Assembly (NCBI GenBank): GCA_000827265.1 | Contig: KN834751.1 | Span: 767,877 to 831,876 of the forward strand | Origin: Collybiopsis luxurians FD-317 M1 | Lineage: Eukaryota; Basidiomycota; Agaricomycetes; Agaricales; Omphalotaceae | Direction of reading: 5' to 3' | DNA length: 64,000 nucleotides | Shown here: in pieces, positions 10,636-21,205 of the stretch | How the letters are laid out: every line of letters starts with the position of its first letter | Numbering within the stretch: position 1 is the first letter of the stretch | Program-made: the position numbers and the translations under genes | The notes under the pieces: generated by a model | The model's database searches: none | What the model saw: the letters and a program-made list of their open reading frames with translations, nothing else | Told to the model about the DNA's origin: nothing

Positions 10636-12273
10636 ATGATTAGAAAAGCGGGAGGAGACGAAGGCATCGTCCAGCAAAACGATCGCCTCGAAGAGAGCGA
10701 GAGTTTGAGGCGGGAGCTTAGCAAAATCAAATTGCAGAAGGAGCTTCAGTTCTCGGTAGGTCTCGATGACGATCTTCACAGTAAGCTCTCTGAGGACAAC
10801 CTCCAGCTCCCGCATCTTCCTTGGGAAATTCTTCGTCTGATATTTGTACGCGCCACTGCCCCTGGATCTCTGCATATTCCAGATCGTAGCCTCCATTCTG
10901 CCTGGAATCTTAATCTGAAGACGAAACTGCAACTCATAAACGTCTGTCGAGATTGGTATGACGCGGCAATCGGGCTTTTATATTCGGATATCGCTGTCTA
11001 CTCGGTAGGACAGCTTTCTGCACTAATATCAACGCTACGTGCCAAGTCCCATCTCGCTCAGCAGATCGCCTCCATCCGGTTTTTGTGCTACATCCCGAGG
11101 CCCTACGTGGCGATGTTCGAGCATATCATCGAGTCGCTGTCAACTTTATGTCCCAATCTCGCAAATCTGTCAATCCCAGAGTCGTTCACGTTTGGGGGGA
11201 GCCTGTCTCGCATGGCGCATATTCTTTCTTGCATTGGTCAGGGTGCCCTGTCTGTGACGCACCTGGAGGTTCACGACAACGTTCCGTTTAGGTTGCTTGG
11301 GGAAAACATGCACTTGTTTGCTCCTCGTTTGGTGTCATTGAGTCTACGCTCTCTGGATTCAAATCATTCTACTCGTTCTACGCCTACGATACATCGTGAC
11401 TATTTACCACTGGCTCTAGGACCAGAGGAACGGTTGCAGTTTCCCCAATTGCAAACTTTTCACAGTCAACTGGAATGCGATGCCATGGCGTTCATCTGTA
11501 AATATTGGAGTTTTCCTACTTTGAAAACCATGGCCTGCATGCCTCTAAATCCGTTTTCGCTTCCACTCGGTATCGCGGATACTTTACTCCACAGCCTTGA
11601 ATTCATTAGAAAGAATGGAACAAAGATGAAGACACTTTTCTTGCATTTCCCACAGCAGAATCAAATCCTTGACCACACAACCCTCATGCAGAATGCTCTT
11701 ACTGAACTACCTCACTTACGCCACCTCATAATCCCGCCGTTCTTTAATATAACGGTCCCGCAAGTTCAATGGCTGGACTGTTTCGTTACTCAAGTTGATA
11801 TCAGGCCGGAAAACACCCTGCCTTTACTCTCAGCTGAAGGGCGACGAAGTCGTTTTCCTAGCCTGCAATCTTTCCGCATCATTGACAAAAGCCTGATCTG
11901 TTTGCCTCTTATCTATGCGTCGCTCCCTCCTGCTAGCGATGAGTGCCGATTTCAGTTCCCCGGGATCGATATTCAGAGCAACGCCTCGTCACTTTTGGGT
12001 ACGAGCTCAGCCGATGTGCGATGGCTGTCCCCGGAGTCTGCTGAGGATCTCGACTTCGAATCGGGTACGGATTCTTCATGGGAACCGTCGCAATCTGAAT
12101 CTGAATCTGACTCAGACGTCGAATCAGATGGGGCTTCCGTAGGGTCTGGAGATGAGTTTTATTCGCATGAAACTTGGACAGGAGATGAAGAAATGGCATT
12201 GGAAGTATGGCGGACGCCACATGCACCCGCTGAAACCGATTCCGATTCTGAAAGTGAAAGCCCGAGTGTGTGA
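10636..12273 (+). CDS. F-box-like protein, tandem copy 2
   Basis: One exon, 545 aa, starting at the first ATG of the frame. A charged N-terminal coiled-coil stretch (about 1-50, EESESLRRELSKIKLQKEL) precedes the F-box-like segment LPWEILRLIFVRATAPG (about 60-76) and CRDWYDAAIGLLYSD. The rest follows the upstream paralogue closely, including SLHSAWNLNLKTKLQLINVC, VPQVQWLDCF and FPSLQSFRII, and it ends in an acidic Ser/Asp/Glu tail. The upstream copy has an intron just before the F-box and a different short leader, so the 5' end changed after duplication. The likely role is substrate recruitment to an SCF ligase; the partner is unknown. It lies 253 bp after copy 1. Confidence 0.75.
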   Translation: MIRKAGGDEGIVQQNDRLEESESLRRELSKIKLQKELQFSVGLDDDLHSKLSEDNLQLPHLPWEILRLIFVRATAPGSLHIPDRSLHSAWNLNLKTKLQLINVCRDWYDAAIGLLYSDIAVYSVGQLSALISTLRAKSHLAQQIASIRFLCYIPRPYVAMFEHIIESLSTLCPNLANLSIPESFTFGGSLSRMAHILSCIGQGALSVTHLEVHDNVPFRLLGENMHLFAPRLVSLSLRSLDSNHSTRSTPTIHRDYLPLALGPEERLQFPQLQTFHSQLECDAMAFICKYWSFPTLKTMACMPLNPFSLPLGIADTLLHSLEFIRKNGTKMKTLFLHFPQQNQILDHTTLMQNALTELPHLRHLIIPPFFNITVPQVQWLDCFVTQVDIRPENTLPLLSAEGRRSRFPSLQSFRIIDKSLICLPLIYASLPPASDECRFQFPGIDIQSNASSLLGTSSADVRWLSPESAEDLDFESGTDSSWEPSQSESESDSDVESDGASVGSGDEFYSHETWTGDEEMALEVWRTPHAPAETDSDSESESPSV

Positions 12274-12557
12274 TCAGGTTTACCATTGTGTATCAACCGT
12301 TTTTTCTGTGATATCTTGTATACTCAAATTTCCACCAGCGATGTTTTCAAATAATATGACTTATGATCAACTGGGACATACAATTTTGGCAACAACTGAC
12401 AGGGCGCACCCTTTACGACTAAAAGTACAAGAATATACCTCAACTATAACACGAAGAAGAATAAAGACTCTGGCATTTAGACCGATCATGCTTTGGATAA
12501 GGAAGGTTCCGCTTAGTCGTGGCCATGGCCACCTTGTCCAGGATTTCCTCCATGGCC
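12274..12557. other. Short convergent intergenic region
   Basis: A 284-bp AT-rich 3'-3' gap between the F-box gene on plus and the Gly/His-rich gene on minus. Nothing beyond presumed polyadenylation regions is seen. Confidence 0.5.
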
Positions 12558-13177
12558 TTATCCTCCATGTCCCTGTCCGCCGTGTCCTTGATTATGACCC
12601 TGGCCTCCGTGCCCTTGATCTGGCTTTCCACCGTGACCCTGATCGTGCCCTGGGCCCCCATGTCCTTGTCCACCGTACCCTTGACCGTGTCCCGAAGAAG
12701 GCTTACCCCCGTGTCCTTGACCGTGTCCAGGCTTCCCGCCGTCGGGTTGACCGTGACCATCTACATTTCAGTCAGTCTAAAATGATAGCGGTCGTCGTAA
12801 GTGCAAACTTACCCTCGGCGCGACGATAGTGGTCATGATCGTGTCCACCGTCATGATGTCCATCTCCGTTTCCATAACCGCCGTGACCACCTACCATCCC
12901 CCGACTGAGTGCCTCAAGAGACTTGGAATGGAGGAATGTATACATACCGTGTGGTGGCAAGTGAGGAATTCTAGGCGGCGGAATTGGAATGATGGGCCTC
13001 GGAATGCGGTCTTCCTCTCTACGCGCTATGGTTCCAACCTGGAAAGGGAGGATGTCAGGTCATTCGACACCTTGGTTATTAGAGCATAAGTACGTTGGCA
13101 TTTCGGTTGATATTCAGACCATGAGCCGCATCCAAAAGGCAGACGAGGGAGAATACTTGCACGATGGAGAGACGCAT
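12558..13177 (-). CDS. Small secreted Gly/His-rich protein (four exons)
   Basis: Minus-strand exons 13094-13177, 12948-13038, 12813-12890 and 12558-12760 splice with GT-AG introns into a 151-aa protein with a TAA stop. Residues 1-20 (MRLSIVQVFSLVCLLDAAHG) form a good signal peptide. Residues 30-60 are charged and then Pro/Ile-rich (RPIIPIPPPRIPHLPPHG). From about 60 onward the chain is nearly all Gly, His, Gln, Asp and Lys in degenerate repeats such as GQGHGGKP and DQGHGGQGH. Two dibasic RR sites (after IA and after HY) could be Kex2 sites. All three intron joins keep the same unusual composition in frame, which is strong evidence that the model is right. A role in binding metal ions in the wall or outside the cell is a guess from the His content. 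I do not recognise a named family. Confidence 0.78.
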
Positions 13178-14459
13178 GTCGAGATGAATGCAAGTGAAGT
13201 ATTCAACAAGTCGAATTGGATGTGAGGAGTCCAAGTGCTTGGGAGCGGCTTAAGAATATTTCGAGCTGAACAAGTCTTCTTTTATACTGCATTTTTCTCT
13301 TTGTTTGGAAATGAGTAAGCAGGTACGAAGCATTGATTGTGGAATATGGACAAATGCAGAAGTCGACGAAGTTATACTTCCAACTCCATTTTCCTGAGTT
13401 ATTGCCTTTTACCAAGTTTGTTCAGGGACAGCTGAGGACCTCGTTATTACTAACCCAAAGTGGACTTTCTATAGCTTTTCATTAGCCTATTTAACGCGGC
13501 TGTGTTGACCAATTTGGTTAACTCACTACTAGTACTATAACAAGAGCGGAGCCTGTCTATCTCCTCGTCGTTGCGTCTGGAAGTGCATCAGGCGTGCATT
13601 GTATGTCATCATAGAATAGCTTCCTTCTTACGGAGGCAGCTGCTTTTGTCTTGATTTCATTCCTGCCGGGTGGTAGTGCGCTTCAACAATCTTGGTAGGT
13701 AGACACGGAAGCGGAATGGGGTTCCTTAGCGACCGAAGACATTGGGATCTGGGGCGGTAAATGAAGCAGGACGTGGTGAATAAATTAGGCTGAGCCTCAT
13801 GCTTTTTGTTGCATTGCATTTGAAGCATGAGTGGCTGCATATGATTGCTTGAAAGCAACTGTGGAGCCTCGATGAATACAGTCATTTCAACCGAGATTAA
13901 GCCGAACAGTATATCTGGTATATCGCGAATTTTTCTTTCGGGCCTACGACTTCACATGCTAACATATGTTTACTCACAATCTCATCGAGGTCAAAGCTGG
14001 TTCTCGCATCAATTTTATGAGCCGGTGGCATGAGCTAGCCGTGTGGCAGTGCTGAATTCGAACGCCCAAACTCAAATGTGCGAAAAGCTCGCCAGTCTTC
14101 CTCATACTCAATTCATGACTTTTCAAGTAAGCTGAGAAGCAAACGAAAAAAAAAGTGTTGCTTCCAAGTACCCTTGAATTCGGTCCCGCTCCTCGACCAA
14201 GATGGCAAGATCTGTGCGTTTGAACTGAAGATAAGATATGAAAATGGCAGACGGAAGAAATCATTAAGTCTGGCGAGTATCCTCGGTTTTCGTAGCCTAC
14301 TAGTACTAGAAACTTGGGCGCAGAACGAGAACAGCGATAACTTCTAGACGCCCAAGTTGCCTAATTGAGAAATAGCCTGACGCGAGGCGCTGTGCGCGTG
14401 TCCGCCATCAATTCTTTCTTTGGTCGACGTCGACGTCGTATTGCCAGTTGGACTGAAAC
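13178..14459. other. Gene-free stretch
   Basis: Between the divergently transcribed Gly/His-rich gene and GET1. I see only short frames without domains and an AT-rich middle. Promoters for both flanking genes must lie at its two ends. No tRNA or repeat was recognised. Confidence 0.45.
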
Positions 14460-15276
14460 ATGTCACTCGTCCTTACGATTTTTGGTCTGGTTTTCCTAGC
14501 AGAGCTGATCTCTTGGGTTGGTAAATCTGTCTTGATTGAATGGGTAAGTTTTATGTTGGTTTGGATTACAGGCTGACACGTTGCTGACATTTTTTGTGTG
14601 CTTGTCCAGTTTTATGCCTTGTACTTGCGAATCTTCTACCCGACTCTGGCAGAAAGACAGAGAAAGCTCAAGACTGACATTCTGAACACAAAAGCGGAAC
14701 TGCTCAAGACGAGTGCGCAGGACCAGTTTGCGAAATGGGCCAAATTGAGGAGGAGTGTGGATAAGGGATTAGCGGATCTGGAGAAACTGAGTGTGTCGTT
14801 GTGCTGGCCTAGAGCTTTGCCTTTCGCTAATGGTGACCCTTCTAGACAGCGAGATGGCTGCTATTAAGACGTCCTTCTCAGTCAGGTTCAGCTCGGGCAT
14901 CTGGATATGTACCACCGGGGCACAGTTTGTCATTGGATGGTGGTACCGAAAGGCTGCCGTCTTTTATCTTCCGCCTGGATGGTTCGGACCTCTGGGTTGG
15001 TTGCTGGCCTTTCCGTTTGCGCCAAAAGGCGCGTATGGCGTTCCTTCCACGTTACTCGTGTCCTGACTCATCTATAGGCTCCGTGAGTGTAGGGATGTGG
15101 CAAATGGCGTGCAGGAGAGTTATTAAAGTAGGAGAACGTGCAGTAAAGGAAATTGCCGGTAGGTCGCTTCTGCTTCGAGCCTAGCTTTCTCTCCTATGTT
15201 GAATGCTTTTTTTCCAGCTTCGTTTATTTTGGTGGCGCCTTCTCCGTCAACCGGATCTGATAAAAAGGTGTCGTAA
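14460..15276 (+). CDS. GET1: GET1/WRB homologue, tail-anchored protein insertion receptor
   Basis: ER membrane subunit of the GET1-GET2 receptor, which takes tail-anchored proteins from the GET3 ATPase and inserts them. Exons 14460-14543, 14610-14790, 14846-15028, 15078-15158 and 15218-15276 give 195 aa, normal for the family. An N-terminal membrane helix ([20 protein letters not shown]) is followed by the cytosolic coiled coil ([20 protein letters not shown], about 42-85) that binds GET3. Two further membrane helices lie around 102-118 and 130-146 ([13 protein letters not shown]), followed by the conserved [14 protein letters not shown]. The join from exon 3 to exon 4 works only if the intron starts with GC (AAAAG then gcgcgtatgg). 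A GT donor four bases downstream shifts the frame and loses the conserved tail. This point is uncertain; the identity is not. Confidence 0.88.
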
Positions 15277-15523
15277 ATATATTCATGTGTTAGTATACAG
15301 TGTATCTAAAAGGGAACACGGAGAACCGAGAGCTACTAGCAACGATGGTGAGCAGCTACAGTATATAGGAAGTATGTACCCAGAGATATTCCGGACACAG
15401 GTAGGGGACGGAGGTACGGAATACCATAACACGTGAAATAACCACCAAAACAAGGATTTTCGGAGTGACGTAGTCTTCGGACGACGGGGTGCCGCCACAC
15501 CCTCCGTCTCAAATAAATTTGCT

Positions 15524-15553
15524 CTCTCTCTGTCTCTCTCTCTTCTTTATCTC
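15524..15553 (+). promoter_or_regulatory. CT-rich tract before malate synthase start
   Basis: A CTCTCT-type pyrimidine run ends about 20 bp before the ATG at 15575. Such tracts are common just upstream of, or at, transcription starts of well-expressed fungal genes. No TATA box is evident next to it. Confidence 0.5.
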
Positions 15554-15574
15554 AAACTATCATCATCATCTATC

Positions 15575-17492
15575 ATGGTTACAGGCGTTCAGATTCACTC
15601 CCAATCCGCCGGCAAGGCCCAGTCTGTTATTCTAACGGACGACGCTCTCGCCTTTCTCGCTGCTCTTCATCGCACCTTTGAGTCTACCAGGCAGTCCCTC
15701 CTCGTCGCCCGTGAAGAAGCTCAGCGTCGTTGGGACTCTGGTGTTCCATTTGACTTTCCCCCAGAAACTGCTCATATACGCGCAGAAGCTGCGTGGCATT
15801 GCGCCCCGCCCGCCCCTGGTCTGGAAGACAGGCGTGTTGAGATTACTGGACCTACAGACCGCAAGATGGTCATCAACGCGTTAAATAGTGGTGCGAAGAC
15901 CTTTATGGCTGATTTTGAAGGTGTGCTCATGTCTATATTTGGCGGAGACCTCATCGTTAATAATAACCCCCTATCGTCTAGACTCTAGCTCGCCAACGTT
16001 TGCCAACCTGGTCAGCGGGCAGCTCAACCTCCGCGATGCAATTAGGCGTGAGATCGACTTTGAAAGCGGTGGAAAAAGCTACAAGCTCTCTGAAAAACCT
16101 TGTGTTCTTATCGTCCGGTCAGTTCATACCTTATCGCTAATAAAGCCCCTAATGTATATATCTTCTCATCTTCTCCTTTCATTTTTTTCTCACAGTCCAA
16201 GAGGATGGCACTTGGACGAACCTCGCGTCACAGTCGACAATTCACCCATGTCCGGCTCTCTATTCGATTTTGGGCTATACTTTTATCACAATGCCAAGGA
16301 ACTCGTCAAGCGCGGCTTAGGTCCCTACTTTTATTTGCCCAAAATGGAACATTACCTCGAAGCGCGCCTCTGGAACGACGTGTTCAACTTTTCTCAATCT
16401 TATATCGGCATGAGCCACGGGATTATTCGCGCCACGGTGCTCATTGAGACGCTTCCCGCTGTTTTCAACATGGAGGAGATCTTGTTTGAACTCAGGACTC
16501 ATTCTTCCGGTTTGAATTGTGGCAGGCAAGACTTGATTGCTTCCATGCTATCTGTTGGAGCTCACTGTCCTTGTGATTTAGGTGGGACTACATTTTCAGC
16601 TTCATCAAGAAGCGTCGTGCCGACCGCTCTGCTGTTCTCCCCGACCGAAAAGACGTCACCATGACGGTACCATTCATGGACGCATATGTCCGGCTTCTCA
16701 TCCAGACCTGCCACCGGTAAGTCTAGCCCTTTCGCCGTCTCTGCATCTCTGACGTTTCATGTAGCCGTAAAGTAGCCGCTATGGGTGGTATGGCTGCTCA
16801 GATCCCCATCAAAGACGATCCGAAAGCCAACGATGCGGTTATGGAAAAAGTACGACAAGATAAACTTCGTGAAGTTCTCGCAGGACATGACGGTACTTGG
16901 ATTGCCCATCCTCTCATCAACAAGATTGCAATGGATGTCTTCAACGAGTACATGCTTGGTCCTAACCAGGTTCGTTGATTTCTGTCGTTTGAGCCCTTTC
17001 AGTCTGACAATAGTCTCTCAGTATCATGTTCGACGTGAAGATGTCAAAGTAGCCGCTGCCGACCTTCTCAACACTCATGTACCCGGAAAAGTTACCGAAG
17101 AAGGCGTTCGCTCCAATATTTCTACCTCTCTCGCCTATACTGCTGCCTGGATCGGCGGAAACGGCTGTATCCCTCTCAACTATCTCATGGAAGACGCTGC
17201 CACCGCCGAAATCACTCGCGTTCAGCTCTGGCAATGGGTTAAGTACAGTACTCGCCTTGATTCTGGGGAGCATGCTACTGCCCAGTATGTGGAAAAGCTG
17301 ATCGATGAGCAGAAGTCCGGGGTAAAGAAGATTTATGCCGCAGTGAAGGATGAACATTTGGATGTTGCGGTGGAGTATCTGAAGAAGCAGGTCAAGCAAG
17401 AGTGGCCGAGCGAGTTTTTAACCAGCGATCTCATGCCCTACTTGGCAATTGCGGATGGTGCGCAGCCCAAGTGGCAAAAGTCGGCATTGTAA
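15575..17492 (+). CDS. MLS1: Malate synthase
   Basis: Condenses acetyl-CoA with glyoxylate to malate in the glyoxylate cycle, needed for growth on C2 compounds and fatty acids. Exons 15575-15920, 15982-16117, 16196-16525, 16582-16716, 16765-16969 and 17022-17492 give 540 aa, the usual length for the eukaryotic/A-type enzyme. Visible blocks are [43 protein letters not shown], and the family signature [14 protein letters not shown] (263-276). Also present are [15 protein letters not shown] and [18 protein letters not shown]. The third intron, which splits the signature, begins with GC (AG then gcaagac). The protein ends in KSAL, where fungal malate synthases usually end in SKL-like peroxisomal signals, so peroxisomal import is uncertain. 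The start is the first ATG, just after a CT tract. Confidence 0.95.
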
Positions 17493-19646
17493 GAATTCCT
17501 GGGATTTGGAAGAAAACGGTCGAGACTCGAGAATTTCGAGATTAGGTTATTTGATATTGATAATGTACTCTTTCAACTGTACTTGTACATAATTTCCATC
17601 GCAAGCAATCAAGGGATTACCGTGCAATGAGTAGCTCGAAAAGGAAATCAACCTTCTTAAAATGGATGCGCTTCTTTTTCCTTTCGTCCGTCTTCCTCAT
17701 CGTTGAATGTTGAACGTTGAACAACGACATTCATAATTTCCTCCGGCCTGAAAAGGAAATCATCCTTCTTAAACTGGATGCGCTTCTTTTACCTTTCGTT
17801 CGTCTTGCTGATCGTTGAACGACGACATTCAGAATTTCGTCCTTGATAATATACGTTTCCGAACAAAGGCGTTAGAAAAACTAACTGCGAAGGAGTCCAA
17901 AGATGATTCTTTACGGGCTTTCGAGGCTCGAACGGTAAGATTTTACTTCACTTTCTACGGGCCTTTTTGAGCGAGCGTGGCGTCGGCCCAATCTACTTAA
18001 ACTTGGCATTGTTCTCGATGAGCGTCGGTACGTACACTAGTCGGTACTTTTGTAGCTGGTTCTCTGTCTCTTCAGTTGGCCCTGCACTTTTCCAGCCATA
18101 GACTACGGTAGTACTTTATGATTACCCTTCAACTATAGCACCCCAGAATCGAAATTCAGACTCAGCTTCCTCAAGATCCAACTAGCCGGTATCGGGATCA
18201 GTTTGGGTGGCAGGTATACGAGCTGGAGCATCCTGGAAATTTATTTCCTTTTCTTCCATCTTTTTTTTTTCTGCTTCTATGCTTCTTTTCGCGCGTTATG
18301 TTCCAGGCGAAGCTCTACTCAATACATGATATATCGAAATTGGGAAAATTTCTTGTCGAATATGTTCTGTCGAGAAGTCTGTTCCCAGTGTCAATCAAAC
18401 AATCAGGAATTGATCATCGAGTCAGTAGAACGGTCCAATCCCCAATGTACTTCACTTGACCCCGATGCCCGCCCGTCTGACATCTGTGTATGTGGCGTTT
18501 TCTGCTGATCACTCTGTTAGGTTTATAAGGTTCTGTGGGCCCTACAGGAGTGTGCAAAGGGTTACGATTACTCCGGAGTCTGCTGAGCTTTGAATGTCTC
18601 GGTTCAACGAATATTCTTTGGGCAAGCGATTTCAATTGAAGTTTTTTCGAGTTTTTTTTTTCAACGAGCATCCTCCTGCTCCTCCTCCTTCTGGCATGCG
18701 GCGATCCTATCAAAGAAAGAAAATGAATAAACTTACTCACTTTCAGAATTAAATTTCGTCCGATATCACTCTCGTACATCCTATGCTCCATACATGCAGG
18801 TTCAAGTTTTTTTCCAGAATGGTCTATCTAAGTATGTATTGCTTTATTCTACATTTGACAACGCGGTGGATGGTCGAATCCGCGGAAATAGTTGTCTCAT
18901 AAAGAGCCCACAAGGGCGTTTTGGTTCTTCACAGGTATATTCTTTTGGTATTCACGCGTGTATCCCTCATGAATAGAACAAAATATCTCTTTCAGTTCCA
19001 AGAAATTTGGGGTGTTGACTGAGGTCAACCTACTTTCCCTTTCCTGGAACTGCCTGGCTGTACAGAAGGCCCGCGCGCGCGAACAGAGGAGGGTCTGAAT
19101 TCGAAGAGTTTATTCTAAGTGGTAAGTTAGGTCTACAACGGCACCGGCGGTGAAGTCGATCCAACTTCTTCCCGTTTTCCTCTCTTTCTATTCGGGGAAC
19201 CCGGCTAAGGCGACAGCAACTTGAGTTCAAATGCCTGAGAGACTATCTCTGATTTGGAAAGTCCTCTCGACCTCACCGAGACCAGCCTCCAGATATTGGA
19301 CGGCAAATGCTTTGCGCTGTGGTCATTGCTCACTTGCAGTGTATACCTGAAAGCATACCAGAACACAGCGGCAAGCAAGATGCGGATGAAGGAGTTTACT
19401 GGACACACACAAGCCGTATTTTCTATAGATCGGCTTTTTCAACGTAATTTACACTATGATGAACGTTTAGGCAGTTTAAGGAAATCCTTATTCGTAAGTT
19501 ATGTAGCTGATTCTTCGAGGGAAAAAAGGGAAAAAGGTACATCATTGTGTACACGGTCTTGCTTCAAATAGGGATTCCATTTGAGCCACTTGTTCCCTGT
19601 TTCGATCCTCCGTGTTCATTCTTGCAAATTCTTCTTCATACCAACA
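17493..19646. other. Gene-free stretch with a local duplication
   Basis: About 2.1 kb without a supported gene. It contains an imperfect tandem duplication (17638-17845). Short frames on both strands show no domains or consistent splicing. The final 100 bp before 19647 should contain the promoter of the hydrolase gene. A decayed gene or an untranslated RNA cannot be excluded. Confidence 0.45.
17638..17845 (+). repeat. Imperfect tandem duplication of about 100 bp
   Basis: Copy 1 (17638-17746) and copy 2 (17750-17845) both begin GAAAAGGAAATCA and share CTTCTTAAA, TGGATGCGCTTCTTTT, CCTTTCGT and CGTTGAA, ending in CGACATTCA and AATTTC. Copy 1 has an extra GTTGAA-rich insert in the middle. It starts about 145 bp after the malate synthase stop codon. 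Confidence 0.8.
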
Positions 19647-21039
19647 ATGCCGCACGTCCAGATCACTTCCAGCACAGGTAAAACAAGATTCAAGTATACG
19701 ATATGTACACCGGCTTCCGCAGAGGCCAAGTCGATAAATCGAAAGCTCCCCACGTTGCTATTCATACACCCTGTATCTATTGCTGAACATATATTTCACT
19801 GTAGGTAGTCGTATATTATCCCAACGTACGAACTGACCTCCTTTCCGCACTTAGCCCAATTTTGTGATCCCCAGCTGCGACGCTTCAACCTCGTCTCCTT
19901 CGACTTAAGAGGAGGCCATGGCGGTACAACTGGAGACAAAGTTCCTTCGCATTATGGCCAGACTGAAGCAGCAGAAGATACGATGAAGCTCATGGTATGT
20001 TCCGTTGCACAGCGTACATATTCACATATATTTTCTAATACCTATTTAGGACGCTCTCGACCTCCCTCCTTGTCACCTCGTTGGAATGTCCACAGGCACG
20101 GTCATCGCCACTCAATTGGCAGTATCTTATCCCGATCGGGTACTCTCTCTCTTTCTCGTATCTCACTTGTGCCTCAAAATTGTAAGTAACTGGCAGTTCG
20201 ATGGAGAGCCAAACTTGATGCTTATTACTTCTTTAGCCCCCGGAAGTAGCCGAAGGCCACCAAGAAGTCTACGATCTCTGGGCTTCCGCTTTCCCAGACG
20301 CCTCAACTGTCCTGACCGATACGCTTTACGAAGCAGGATTTGGAAATTCCCAGTACATGTTCAGTAATCCACAACTATCACCTCTTGTTTCCGCGTACGT
20401 GAAGACGACCGAACTTCTTTTTTGCCTTACCTTTGCTCTGATTAATCTGGCTTTCTAGCATGACCCGTATCACGTACCCCGTCGCTATGAAAAGATGGGA
20501 CTTTAAGCACTTGGATGAATTCCGGACCATGAATCTGGACTTTTACCTCAACCGTTGGTCACAGTCGAGGTCTTCTCTGGCTCGAATTGCTGGTCCCGTA
20601 AAACTTGTATATGGCTCTGATGATGTCGCGTATCCGGAGTCCTACTCTAAAATGTTTCTTCGACAACTGAGGCATGCCGGCGTTGACGCTTCCTTGAGTG
20701 TAATCCCGGATGCGCCACACTACATGGCCCCAGATTTTGGTAACGAGTAAGCTTATACGTTCCGCACCGATTCTTTGCGTTTTTTTTTTGACCGGTGTTA
20801 TTGATGGCTTTAGATTAAATCCTATTCTTCACGATTTCATCGTCGAAGCTGTCTCGCTCGACCTGTCGTCCGCGCCGATTCCGAGCCACGTTATGTCACC
20901 TTGGGAAGGCGCGTTGAGACACGTGGGGTGGGATCCAGAAGATAGCTTGTCTGAGGATGATCTTATCATTCATGCTCACCGAATTCACTCGACTCCACAC
21001 AGCGCTAGGAACTCTCTTGACTGCTCAAGCTGCTTGTAG
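19647..21039 (+). CDS. Alpha/beta-hydrolase fold protein
   Basis: Exons 19647-19800, 19855-19994, 20050-20181, 20237-20394, 20459-20746 and 20814-21039 give 365 aa. The AB-hydrolase-1 layout is visible: strand plus oxyanion region (LPTLLFIHPVSIAEH), then FDLRGHGGTTGD, and the nucleophile elbow LVGMSTGTVIA with Ser112. The likely acid lies in LVYGSDDVAYP (Asp249 or Asp250) and the catalytic His in DAPHYMAP (His282). The family is broad, covering esterases, enol-lactonases and epoxide-hydrolase-like enzymes. The substrate cannot be read from sequence. No signal peptide, so probably intracellular. The C-terminal exon adds about 70 residues beyond the usual fold. It converges with the F-box gene on the minus strand. 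Confidence 0.82.
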
Positions 21040-21205
21040 TAACGAAAGTCTTCCATGATCAGGGCTCCACGATACTTTCTTGGATAAGTGTGATGTATAG
21101 GCTAGTTAGGTAGCTGCTGTGTCTTGTATCCATAGTAAATCGAGCTGTACATATATGTCTATGCTCTACGTTGTATTGCCCAATCAAGGCACCTCCATCC
21201 TGAAT

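Noticed and set aside
12440..12785. Frames of about 100 codons on both strands in the Gly/His-rich repeat
   Set aside because: They are out-of-frame readings of the Gly/His repeat exon; only the spliced minus frame has a signal peptide and compatible joins.
14078..14347. 89-codon plus frame between the Gly/His-rich gene and GET1
   Set aside because: Basic low-complexity stretch without signature or splicing context.
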